Source of the DNA: Maribacter sp.
GTDB taxonomy: Bacteria; Bacteroidota; Bacteroidia; Flavobacteriales; Flavobacteriaceae
NCBI GenBank assembly: GCA_011050675.1
Contig: DRFI01000023.1
Coordinates: forward strand, 456,079 to 520,078
DNA: 64,000 nucleotides
Direction of reading: 5' to 3'
Shown here one piece after another: positions 1 through 7,582 of the stretch. Numbering within the stretch: position 1 is the stretch's first letter; each line of letters opens with the position of its first letter. The notes beneath the pieces were generated by a model. That model worked only from the letters and a program-made list of their open reading frames with translations, did no database searches and was not told the origin of the DNA. Position numbers and translations under genes: made by a program.

Positions 1-1
1 T

Positions 2-286
2 TTAAAAGCAGATAACAACACCACTGAATTTTTCATGAAAGATGGTACAATTATTAATGCTTTTAAAACGTTAAAAACTTTTGAGAAAACATTGCCAGAT
101 AACTTTATGCGTATACACCAAAGTTATATTGTAAATACTAGCTATGTCTCTCGCATAAACTTTGGTAAATCTATCTGCGCCTTAAAAGCGGTGAATGAGA
201 ATATTCCCTTCTCAAAATCGTACCGCGAGAATATGAATAATCTAAAAACTATTCTCTCAAAAAACACGCTTTCCGCTTTAAATTAA
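2..286 (+). CDS. LytTR-domain transcriptional regulator, C-terminal part (5' end outside window)
   Basis: The reading frame is open from base 2, so the gene enters from the left edge and only about 94 C-terminal residues are visible. They form a LytTR DNA-binding domain: the stretch FMRIHQSYIVNTSYV matches the family core (F-x-R-x-H-x-SYIVN), followed by a segment with the family's usual SKSYR-like basic turn. Proteins with this domain in Bacteroidota are usually LytR/AgrR-type response regulators with an N-terminal receiver, or membrane-anchored LytTR proteins; the missing 5' part would decide. The gene is followed at 301-336 by a direct repeat with LytTR-like spacing and then by a small secreted peptide gene, which suggests a local target. 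Domain assignment is secure; the full protein type is unknown. Confidence 0.85.
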   Translation, partial: LKADNNTTEFFMKDGTIINAFKTLKTFEKTLPDNFMRIHQSYIVNTSYVSRINFGKSICALKAVNENIPFSKSYRENMNNLKTILSKNTLSALN

Positions 287-300
287 AGAATTCTCTCACA

Positions 301-336
301 ATTGGTTCATATACTAGCAGAATTAGGTCATATACT
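301..336 (+). promoter_or_regulatory. Candidate LytTR operator: two 15-bp direct repeats, 21-bp period
   Basis: ATTGGTTCATATACT (301-315) and ATTAGGTCATATACT (322-336) match at 13 of 15 positions, with an identical TCATATACT core, and start exactly 21 bp apart (two helical turns). LytTR regulators are known to bind pairs of roughly 9-bp direct repeats whose centres are about 21-22 bp apart. The pair lies just after a LytTR gene and about 90 bp before the peptide gene. Binding is inferred, not shown. Confidence 0.5.
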
Positions 337-426
337 TAAGACTTAAAATACTGCGACTGTTACTTGAGGAACAATAGTACTTTGGCTATAGAATAAACCA
401 AAGAACCCCTAAAAAACAGGAACAGT

Positions 427-609
427 ATGAAAAAAGTAACAAGTATCTTAGCAGTAGCAGTAATGACATTAGGAATAGCAACAGCAGCTATTCAAAATAT
501 AGACAGTGAATTTGATTTCTTGAACGATATTTCTAAGGCACTTGCTTGTGATGATTGCTCTACGTCTCCCGATGATAGAGGAGGAAGACCTATAGGTAAA
601 ATCGCATAA
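427..609 (+). CDS. Small secreted Cys-containing peptide (60 aa), unknown function
   Basis: A 60-residue product with an N-terminal signal-peptide-like segment (MKK, then hydrophobic residues to about 21, ending TAA) and a short acidic mature part. The mature part has a CDDC pair at residues 41-44 and ends in a DDRGGRP stretch. I do not recognise an exact family. The layout (MKK-hydrophobic-LxDI...ALAC) loosely resembles NVEALA-type small exported peptides of Bacteroidota, which is only an impression. The gene stands alone between a LytTR regulator and a TPR histidine kinase, has its own strong terminator at 631-669, and is preceded by the 21-bp-period repeat. It could be a signal peptide, a small envelope effector or a modified peptide; no modification enzyme is next to it. 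Confidence 0.7.
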   Translation: MKKVTSILAVAVMTLGIATAAIQNIDSEFDFLNDISKALACDDCSTSPDDRGGRPIGKIA

Positions 610-630
610 GATTATAAAGAACATTTTACA

Positions 631-669
631 AAAAAGCTTTTAACATTAATGTTAAAAGCTTTTTTTTTA
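631..669 (+). terminator. Intrinsic terminator after the small peptide gene
   Basis: A perfect 12-bp stem, AGCTTTTAACAT (635-646) pairing with 649-660, is flanked by an A-run and followed by eight T. It ends the peptide transcript before the histidine kinase, so the kinase needs its own promoter or read-through. Confidence 0.8.
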
Positions 670-701
670 TACCTTGGTTTTCTATCTCCAAATAATTTTT
701 T

Positions 702-2780
702 TTGAACAAATATTATTTTTCAATATTAGTACTAATTATATTTTGCGCCAGTTGCGCAAAAACAAAACCTTCCTCAAAAACAACCACAATAACTAAATTA
801 GAAAATGATAGTATTTCTATCTGGTCCGCAAAAAGTCAAAAACTTACCACAACAAAGGAAGAAAAGTTAAAACTACAATTAAAAGCATATGATATTGCTG
901 AAAACTCAAGTAACGACTCCTTAAAAGCCAGTTATTTTTCTACCCTTTCGTTTAATCAAAATTTTATAACTGATAGTTCTTTATTTCGTAAAATAAACAA
1001 AAGAGCCATTACCATAAATGAAAAAATTCAAGATTCTTCCGCATTAGGTATGGCCTATTGGGATATGGGCTATTTTCTTCAAGGTAAAGTCGTTAAGGAT
1101 AGTGCTTTCTATTATTACTCAGAAGCTTTAAATATATTCGAAAACCTTAAGGATCATAATCTCACAGGAGGATTGTATTTACAAATGGCTGGCATTCAAA
1201 TGAAAATTAAAGATTATAGTGGCAGTGAAGCAAATACTATAAAAGCTATTGAAAATTTTAAAATAGAAAATAATAATAAAAAACTATTCAACTCCTATAA
1301 TCTACTTGGTATAGTTTTAGGTGATTTAGAGGAATATGATAAATCATTAACATATTATAACGAAGCGCTCTATTATTTAAGAAAAACAGAAGACAAACTA
1401 TTTGGGGAAGAACAACTAATAAATAATATTGGAGTTATTTATAGAAACACCAAAAAATATGATAAAGCAATTGAAAATTTTGAAAGTGTTATAAATGCCA
1501 ATAAAATCTTCATCAAAAATCCGAATTTATACTCAAAAGCCTTAAGCAACCTAGCTACTACCAAGCTCTACAACGAAGATACACTTGGTATACATAACTT
1601 ATTAATCGAAGCTATTGATATAAAGCACCAAGAGAAAGAATTAGGAAGCTTAGCATCAAGCTACTATGGTTTAGCGGAATACAACCTTTATGCAAAAGAC
1701 ACTTTAAATGCTCTCGCTAATGCCAAAAAGGCCATAAAATTTTCGATTGAAAGTAATAATAATGAACGATTACTTAAAACTTGGTCTTTTCTTGCAGGCA
1801 TAGATAACGCGAATGCTACTGAATATTTTCAAAAATTCACCACACTTAATGACAGCCTTCAAAAAGAAGAACGAAAGCAACAGAATAAATTTGCACGTAT
1901 ACGCTTTGAAACAGATGAATTTATAGCAGAAAACATAGAATTAGAAAGTGAAAAAGAAGTACTTTCTAAACAAAAGCAAATGTGGATCGGTATTGCTACG
2001 GGTTTCTTTTTACTAGGTCTGTCAATCTACATAATTATCAATCAACGTGCTAAAAATCAAAAATTAAGATTTGACCAACAACAACAAGCAAATAACCAAG
2101 AGATTTTTAATCTTATGTTGATGCAAAAACAAAAGGTTGATGAGGTAAAAAGGCTAGAGCAAAAACGTATTTCAGAAGAACTACATGATGGTGTTTTGGG
2201 TAAAATGCTAGGTGCCCGTATGATATTGACCGGACTTAATAAACGCGCTACCGATGAGGCTATACAAGAAAAATCTAAAGCTTTGGGCTCCTTACAAGAA
2301 ATTGAAAATGAAATACGATCCATATCACATGAGTTGAGCCATAGTGCCTATCAAAAAATTAACAACTTTACAGATTCTATCGAAACACTACTATCAAATA
2401 ACAAAAATGTGGGCCTCAAGACCTTCTTTCATTTTAATGAAGATGAAAACTGGGACAGCTTAGCTGGCGACATAAAAATTAATGTATACAGAATTATTCA
2501 AGAAACTTTTCAAAATGCAATAAAGCATGCAAACTGCTCCTATTTTGAAGTTACTTTTCACCGAGATGATGAGAAATTCAATGTTATCATGAGCGACAAT
2601 GGCATCGGTTTCAATCTAAATAAAGGTAAAAAAGGTATTGGTATTAGAAATATAACCTCTAGGATGGATAAATTAAACGGTTCTTTTCATATTGATACAA
2701 CTGAAGGACAAGGCACTACAATCTCTTTGAACATTCCGATACAAATTGAAACTAAAAAAATAATAAATAATAATACCTAG
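702..2780 (+). CDS. TPR-containing sensor histidine kinase (HisKA_3/HATPase_c)
   Basis: Membrane sensor kinase of 692 residues that would autophosphorylate and pass phosphate to the response regulator encoded 39 bp downstream. Order of parts: an N-terminal export signal with a possible lipobox (CASC, Cys18); tetratricopeptide-like helical repeats over about residues 90-390, predicted periplasmic; a coiled coil; one membrane segment at about 427-448; a HisKA_3 dimerisation helix with the H-box ELHDG (His495); and a HATPase domain with the N-box around Asn605 and the DNGIGF box at 632. The start is TTG at 702: a stop lies three codons upstream, and the first ATG in frame would remove the whole signal sequence. 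TPR kinases of this shape are common in Bacteroidota; the ligand is unknown. The small secreted peptide just upstream is one conceivable ligand, by inference only. Confidence 0.85.
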   Translation: MNKYYFSILVLIIFCASCAKTKPSSKTTTITKLENDSISIWSAKSQKLTTTKEEKLKLQLKAYDIAENSSNDSLKASYFSTLSFNQNFITDSSLFRKINKRAITINEKIQDSSALGMAYWDMGYFLQGKVVKDSAFYYYSEALNIFENLKDHNLTGGLYLQMAGIQMKIKDYSGSEANTIKAIENFKIENNNKKLFNSYNLLGIVLGDLEEYDKSLTYYNEALYYLRKTEDKLFGEEQLINNIGVIYRNTKKYDKAIENFESVINANKIFIKNPNLYSKALSNLATTKLYNEDTLGIHNLLIEAIDIKHQEKELGSLASSYYGLAEYNLYAKDTLNALANAKKAIKFSIESNNNERLLKTWSFLAGIDNANATEYFQKFTTLNDSLQKEERKQQNKFARIRFETDEFIAENIELESEKEVLSKQKQMWIGIATGFFLLGLSIYIIINQRAKNQKLRFDQQQQANNQEIFNLMLMQKQKVDEVKRLEQKRISEELHDGVLGKMLGARMILTGLNKRATDEAIQEKSKALGSLQEIENEIRSISHELSHSAYQKINNFTDSIETLLSNNKNVGLKTFFHFNEDENWDSLAGDIKINVYRIIQETFQNAIKHANCSYFEVTFHRDDEKFNVIMSDNGIGFNLNKGKKGIGIRNITSRMDKLNGSFHIDTTEGQGTTISLNIPIQIETKKIINNNT

Positions 2781-2819
2781 TATAAAAACGTTTAGTAAAT
2801 TACAATAGAATCGTAACCT

Positions 2820-3488
2820 ATGAACACTGTACGAATTTTAGCGGTAGATGATCACGAAATGACGGCTTTGGGATATAAATATATCCTTGAAGACTCTGAC
2901 TTTACTGACTTTAATGTCAAAGTTGAAATTGCCACTAGTTTTGAAAAAGGTAAAAGTAAAATTGAATTATCTAAGCGTGCAGTACCTTATGATTTAATTC
3001 TTTTAGATATTCAATTATTCTCTCCAGAATCAAAGGATACCAGAACTGGTATTGATTTAGGAATAGTTGCAAGAGCTGAAGTACCTAATTCGAAAGTAGT
3101 TTTTATGTCTTCTTATAGCGATAACTACAGAATCAATAACATCTTCAAAACTGTAAATCCAGATGGATACATGGTTAAATCTGAGATTGACGAAATGTCG
3201 TTAAAAGCAATGGTTGAAACTATTGTTAATGAATCTCCCTATTACACCGCAAGTGCATTATCTGCGATACGCCGAAGAATGTCCACAGACATTGTAATAG
3301 ATGAACAAGACCAAAAAATACTATATCACCTTTCTCAAGGAATACACACAAGAGATATAGCACCATTAATTGGCTCTGCAAATACCACAGTTGAAGCAAG
3401 AAAAAGACAGCTAAAAGCTTTATTTGATGTTAAGAATGGTAATGACTTAGCATTAATAAATGAAGCTAAAACACGAGGATTCCTGTAA
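2820..3488 (+). CDS. NarL/FixJ-type response regulator
   Basis: A 222-residue cytoplasmic regulator. The receiver domain covers about residues 4-130, with the acidic pair Asp10-Asp11 and the phosphoacceptor Asp63 in LLDIQLF. A LuxR-type helix-turn-helix covers about 155-215. The recognition region (TVEARKRQLKALFDV) is less canonical than in E. coli NarL but follows the usual Bacteroidota pattern. It sits directly downstream of the HisKA_3 kinase, the normal partner class for this family, so the two almost certainly form one two-component operon. Target genes are unknown. The gene ends 145 bp before an unrelated hypothetical gene. Confidence 0.9.
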   Translation: MNTVRILAVDDHEMTALGYKYILEDSDFTDFNVKVEIATSFEKGKSKIELSKRAVPYDLILLDIQLFSPESKDTRTGIDLGIVARAEVPNSKVVFMSSYSDNYRINNIFKTVNPDGYMVKSEIDEMSLKAMVETIVNESPYYTASALSAIRRRMSTDIVIDEQDQKILYHLSQGIHTRDIAPLIGSANTTVEARKRQLKALFDVKNGNDLALINEAKTRGFL

Positions 3489-3633
3489 TATTACTAATGT
3501 ATTGATTTTCAGCTGTTTGTGATTTTACTCTACATTTTAACATAATATCCTCATAAATTCTAAGGTTTTCCTATAAGAAATTGCAAAGTGAGAAAAGTAT
3601 CTTTATGAGAAAGAATGCTATAATTTTTCTTGT

Positions 3634-4272
3634 ATGCCATTTAACTACGAAAACTTCATCAACAATTCAAAATTAGAATACACCAAAGAAATAAATGGTT
3701 TAGATGAATTTCTAAACTCTCTTGGTTTTCATTACTTCTCTAGCGTAAAGCTTAATAATAAGCATATTACCTTTAATTCCATTAGCTTGGTTATAGAAGT
3801 TACTTGTAATTTAAACTTACTGGAGTTACTAGCGCATTTTAATACAGGGCGCTGGGGAAGTATCGGCAAAGAAGAATCTCCTTTACAACATGCATTAGAA
3901 ATTCTTGATTTACAGAATCAGTATCATATAGATATCGAAGAACTTACATTCTTCTTAAACGATACCAGTATTGTAATTAAAAGAATTTACGATAAGAGTA
4001 TACCTAGCCAGTTAAATGACATTTTAAAGCAGATTGCGTTTAACTACGTCTTTTTAACAAGAGGTCTTACTCAAAAACCTTATGAAATTTTCGTTCCTAT
4101 ATTTGAAGATATAATCGAAAATATAGATGCTAACGACGATCAACTAAATATGATCCCAAAATCATATGCTGAATTTTGGGGAATATATTTAGATAAGGAC
4201 GACGAAGCATCTATTTATGATGTCAATAAGAATACCTATGTAAGTGGAGATTTAGAGTTTTTATCAGAATAA
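3634..4272 (+). CDS. Hypothetical protein, 212 aa, family not recognised
   Basis: A clean 212-residue frame with normal codon use for the window, without signal peptide or membrane segment, so probably cytoplasmic. The protein is acidic and helical, with a mixed aromatic/hydrophobic core; residues 60-85 contain an LLELLAHFNTGRWGS stretch that may be a conserved core. No catalytic motif or known domain is visible to me. It converges with glyA, separated by a hairpin at 4280-4310. The 145-bp leader has a loose -33/-7-like pair (TTG at 3581, TACTTTA at 3599). Coding status is well supported by length and composition; function is unknown. Confidence 0.7.
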   Translation: MPFNYENFINNSKLEYTKEINGLDEFLNSLGFHYFSSVKLNNKHITFNSISLVIEVTCNLNLLELLAHFNTGRWGSIGKEESPLQHALEILDLQNQYHIDIEELTFFLNDTSIVIKRIYDKSIPSQLNDILKQIAFNYVFLTRGLTQKPYEIFVPIFEDIIENIDANDDQLNMIPKSYAEFWGIYLDKDDEASIYDVNKNTYVSGDLEFLSE

Positions 4273-4279
4273 AAACCAA

Positions 4280-4310
4280 ACCTATTTTTAATTAAGCATT
4301 AAAAATAGGT
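4280..4310 (-). terminator. Hairpin terminator for glyA (convergent site)
   Basis: Perfect 13-bp arms at 4280-4292 and 4298-4310 with a 5-nt loop overlap the glyA stop codon. On the minus strand the hairpin is followed by a T-rich run. On the plus strand it lacks a T-tract, so it most likely serves glyA. Confidence 0.55.
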
Positions 4311-5566
4311 CTAGTATTCATCATTGCATTTACTTTACTTTTCACTTCTTTAATAATAGTTTCATTTTCAGGATTCATAATTACCTGATCTATGAAATCA
4401 ACAACTTTTTCCATATCACTTTCAACTAAACCTCTAGTGGTAATTGCTGCGGTTCCAAAACGAATACCCGAAGTAACAAATGGAGATTTATCATCAAAAG
4501 GTACCATGTTCTTGTTTGCTGTAATATCAGCAAGAACCAATGCTTTTTCTGCATCTTTTCCTGAAATATCTTTATTTCTAAGATCAATAAGCATCATATG
4601 ATTGTCTGTACCATCAGAAATTATGTTGTAACCACGTTTCACAAAAGATTTAGCCATTGCATCGGCATTCTTTTTTACTTGCGCTATATAAGTTGCGTAT
4701 GATTCTGTTAGTGCTTCACCAAAAGCAATTGCCTTACCTGCAATAACATGCTCTAAAGGACCACCTTGATTTCCTGGAAAAACTGCTAAATCCAATAAAG
4801 CGGACATTTTTCTAAGGTTGCCGTTTTTTAACTTAATACCAAATGGATTTTCAAAATCTTCTCCCATCAATATTAGCCCTCCTCTTGGACCTCTTAATGT
4901 TTTATGTGTTGTTGTAGTAACAATATGACAATGAGGAATAGGGTTATTCAATAATCCTTTTGCAATTAATCCTGCTGGGTGAGAAATATCTGCAAGCAAA
5001 ATAGCATTTACACTATCTGCGATCTTACGAAAGCGTTCAAAATCCATATCTCTGGAATAAGCAGATGCCCCAGCGATTATTAATTTCGGCTGTTCTTTTG
5101 TAGCAATTTCTTGAATTTTATCGTAATCTAATCTTCCAGTTTCTTTATCAACTCCATAAAAAACAGGGTTATATAACCTACCTGAAAAATTTACAGGAGA
5201 ACCATGAGTTAAATGACCACCGTGAGATAGATCAAAACCTAATATTTTATCTCCTGGCTGTAAACATGCATGATAAACTGCTGCATTAGCTTGTGAGCCT
5301 GAGTGTGGTTGCACATTGGCATATGCTGCACCAAAAAGCTCCTTAGCTCTATCGATAGCCAATTGCTCAACTTTATCAACTACTTCACAACCTCCATAAT
5401 ATCTTTTTCCAGGATAACCTTCTGCATACTTGTTAGTAAGTACAGACCCTTGGGCTTCCATTACTTGAGGACTAGTAAAGTTTTCAGAGGCAATTAATTC
5501 AATGCCGTTAATTTGACGTTGCTTCTCTTCTTCAATAAGATTAAATATTGTGGTATCGCGTTGCAT
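4292..5566 (-). CDS. glyA: Serine hydroxymethyltransferase
   Basis: Cytoplasmic PLP enzyme that interconverts serine and glycine with transfer of a one-carbon unit to tetrahydrofolate. The 424-residue product matches the family length. The PLP lysine is Lys222 in the hallmark [15 protein letters not shown]; the N-terminal IELIASENF and [14 protein letters not shown] motifs are intact. An in-frame extension to a GTG at 5611 exists, but homologues begin at about MQRDTTIF, so the ATG at 5566 is chosen. The gene is monocistronic, converges with the hypothetical at 3634-4272 and diverges from the lipoprotein gene at 5814. Confidence 0.97.
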   Translation of the reverse strand: MQRDTTIFNLIEEEKQRQINGIELIASENFTSPQVMEAQGSVLTNKYAEGYPGKRYYGGCEVVDKVEQLAIDRAKELFGAAYANVQPHSGSQANAAVYHACLQPGDKILGFDLSHGGHLTHGSPVNFSGRLYNPVFYGVDKETGRLDYDKIQEIATKEQPKLIIAGASAYSRDMDFERFRKIADSVNAILLADISHPAGLIAKGLLNNPIPHCHIVTTTTHKTLRGPRGGLILMGEDFENPFGIKLKNGNLRKMSALLDLAVFPGNQGGPLEHVIAGKAIAFGEALTESYATYIAQVKKNADAMAKSFVKRGYNIISDGTDNHMMLIDLRNKDISGKDAEKALVLADITANKNMVPFDDKSPFVTSGIRFGTAAITTRGLVESDMEKVVDFIDQVIMNPENETIIKEVKSKVNAMMNTRPIFNA

Positions 5567-5642
5567 GTTACTATATCTTTTAAATAAGCCGCTAAAATAC
5601 AAATAGCGCACTTAATGAAATATAAAAAACAACACAAACACA

Positions 5643-5666
5643 TAACTTATTTATTAAAATAAGTTA
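5643..5666. repeat. 10-bp inverted repeat in the glyA/lipoprotein divergent region
   Basis: TAACTTATTT (5643-5652) and its exact reverse complement (5657-5666) are separated by ATTA. It lies about 77 bp upstream of the glyA start and 148 bp upstream of the lipoprotein start. It could be an operator or a small hairpin. Its low complexity (A/T plus TAAGT) makes chance possible. Confidence 0.35.
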
Positions 5667-5813
5667 ATAACTATAATTTTTTTAAAGAGATCTAAGCAAC
5701 TATAGTTAAGCATCTCAACGAAAATATACTATTCCTTATCCTATTACGTTAGGTAGTAACCCTTTTATGGCACGGCTGTTGAATAGCTTTAATAAATTCT
5801 AAAATTAATAGAC

Positions 5814-6998
5814 ATGAAAAAATTTCTACTATTTAGTTTTATCGGTCTACTACTTTCTTGTAGTGGCGTTAAGAAAACGCAAGAAGCTCTTAACTCTGGC
5901 AATTACGAAGCTGCTATTAATAAAGCGGTTATGAATATTGCAGAGAACAAGACTAAAAAAAGCAATCAGACTTATATAGTTCTGCTTGAGGAAGGGTATA
6001 AAAAAAATACCGAAAGGGAGCTGCAACATATTAAATTTCTAAAAAAGGATGGTAATGCTGCTAACTATGAAGAAATCTATAACGCATATGGACGTTTAAA
6101 ATCTATTCAAGAAAGAATTAGACCATTGCTTCCGTTATACATTCAAGACGAAGACAGAAGGGCTCAGTTTAATTTTAAGAGCTATGATGATGATATAATT
6201 ACCGCTAAATCTAATTTTTCTGAATTTTTATATAATAAAGCTACTACCTTACTAACAGATGCTAATTATAAGTCTGATTATAGAAATGCATATAACGACC
6301 TTAATTATTTAGAGGAAATTAACCCTAATTACAAAGATGTTTTAAACAAGATAGATGAAGCATATAAAAAAGGGTTAGATTTTGTTATCGTTGAAATGAC
6401 GAACAATACGGATCAAATTATACCAAAAAGGCTTGAAGATGAACTTTTAAATTTAAATACTTACGGATTGAATTCTGATTGGACCGAGTACCATACCAAT
6501 AGAATTCAGAATCAACTGTACGATTACCAGATGGAGGTTTCTTTTCAAGACATAAACATTTCTCCAGAACAAATTAGAGAGAAACAAATAAGTAAGGAAA
6601 AGCAGATTAAAGACGGATATACTTTTGTTGAAGATCGAAATGGCAACGTAGTCTCAGACAGTTTAGGCAATAGTATCAAGGTTGATAAATTTAAGACCGT
6701 AAGATGTGATTTTTATCAGTTTACTCAATTCAAAAGCGCACAAGTAACTGGTGTAGTAAGCTTTATTGATATAAAAAAACAACAGAAAATCAATCAGTAC
6801 CCATTATCTAGTCAGTTCATATTCGAGCATATTTACGCAAATTACGATGGAGATAAAAGGGCTTTAGAAAATGATTTGGTTTCGCTTTTACAACTGGCAA
6901 GAGTTCCTTTTCCCAGTAACGAACAAATGGTTTATGATGCCGGTGAAGATTTAAAAAATAATCTTAAAAATATTCTGAACAATCAAAGGTTCAACTAA
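5814..6998 (+). CDS. Predicted outer-envelope lipoprotein, 394 aa, unknown function
   Basis: The N-terminus MKKFLLFSFIGLLLSC is a clear lipoprotein signal with the acylated residue at Cys16, so the mature protein is membrane-anchored. The first half (about 20-190) reads as TPR-like helical hairpins (SGNYEAAINKA, YNKATTLLTDANYKSDYRNAYNDL). The second half is beta-rich and contains a short Asp/Asn-Gly turn region (DRNGNVVSDSLGN). Proteins of this kind are widespread in flavobacteria, but no function is established that I can name. It is monocistronic, ending at a bidirectional terminator shared with ytxJ. Confidence 0.85.
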   Translation: MKKFLLFSFIGLLLSCSGVKKTQEALNSGNYEAAINKAVMNIAENKTKKSNQTYIVLLEEGYKKNTERELQHIKFLKKDGNAANYEEIYNAYGRLKSIQERIRPLLPLYIQDEDRRAQFNFKSYDDDIITAKSNFSEFLYNKATTLLTDANYKSDYRNAYNDLNYLEEINPNYKDVLNKIDEAYKKGLDFVIVEMTNNTDQIIPKRLEDELLNLNTYGLNSDWTEYHTNRIQNQLYDYQMEVSFQDINISPEQIREKQISKEKQIKDGYTFVEDRNGNVVSDSLGNSIKVDKFKTVRCDFYQFTQFKSAQVTGVVSFIDIKKQQKINQYPLSSQFIFEHIYANYDGDKRALENDLVSLLQLARVPFPSNEQMVYDAGEDLKNNLKNILNNQRFN

Positions 6999-7031
6999 AA
7001 AAAAAGCCCCGTTAATACAGGGCTTTTTTTT
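6998..7031. terminator. Bidirectional intrinsic terminator
   Basis: A GCCC/GGGC stem (7006-7009 with 7020-7023) is extended by an A-run upstream and a T-run downstream, so it works on both strands. It separates the convergent lipoprotein and ytxJ genes and overlaps both stop-codon regions. Confidence 0.85.
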
Positions 7032-7425
7032 ATACAAACTGTTCTAACTTTATATCAGATATTGCTCCATGAGAATCATGGATTACCACTACCCCATTTT
7101 TAATTATTAACATTTGAGGTGATTGATGCATTACCCCAAATTCTGAAGCTACAGCATTAGACACGTCCCTATTTGCCAATAAGTCTAAAAAATATAGGTC
7201 CATCTGTCCATTTTCAAGACCATAACTACTTTTAAACATATTCAAAACCATTCTACTAATACCGCAAGACGTTGAGTGTTTGAATATAACTTGTGGTCTA
7301 CTACTAGACGCTTCCTTTATTTCTTTCAATTGACCAATAGTATTCAAAGAAATCCATGGTATATCTGACGAAACATTCCCATCTTCACTTTTTGAATTTC
7401 CAAATAAACCTCCAAATAATCCCAT
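7030..7425 (-). CDS. ytxJ: YtxJ-like thiol protein of the bacillithiol system
   Basis: A 131-residue thioredoxin-fold protein related to the monothiol YtxJ family, thought to act like a glutaredoxin for bacillithiolated proteins. The active site is HSTSCGISRMV with a single Cys54 (CGIS in place of CxxC). The cis-Pro loop (HQSPQMLII) and the following glycine-rich strand are present. The first 12 residues are Gly/Phe-rich (MGLFGGLFGN), with no typical signal. It is convergent with the upstream lipoprotein and divergent from clpB. Family assignment is good. Whether this strain makes bacillithiol cannot be told, since no bshA, bshB or bshC lies in the window. Confidence 0.85.
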   Translation of the reverse strand: MGLFGGLFGNSKSEDGNVSSDIPWISLNTIGQLKEIKEASSSRPQVIFKHSTSCGISRMVLNMFKSSYGLENGQMDLYFLDLLANRDVSNAVASEFGVMHQSPQMLIIKNGVVVIHDSHGAISDIKLEQFV

Positions 7426-7466
7426 AAAATTCTTAATTTAATAGTCTAAATTCAATTCAAGCAACC

Positions 7467-7479
7467 TGACTAATTGTCA
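7467..7479. promoter_or_regulatory. Candidate operator upstream of clpB (TGAC-N5-GTCA)
   Basis: TGACTAATTGTCA is a near-perfect 13-bp palindrome placed about 104 bp before the clpB ATG and 42 bp before the ytxJ start, in their shared divergent region. A dyad here could be a stress-regulator site. Function is inferred from position and symmetry only. Confidence 0.3.
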
Positions 7480-7582
7480 TTTTATTTTATCGTATTTACG
7501 CCATTTTGTCTCACAAATTCAATTGGTAAGATTGTTGAATATTAATTTTCAAAAGTATTACAATTAACTAAAACCTGAGATA

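Noticed and set aside
2057..2323. Minus-strand ORF of 88 codons inside the TPR kinase
   Set aside because: It lies fully antisense to a well-supported kinase frame and has no start context or domain; a shadow.
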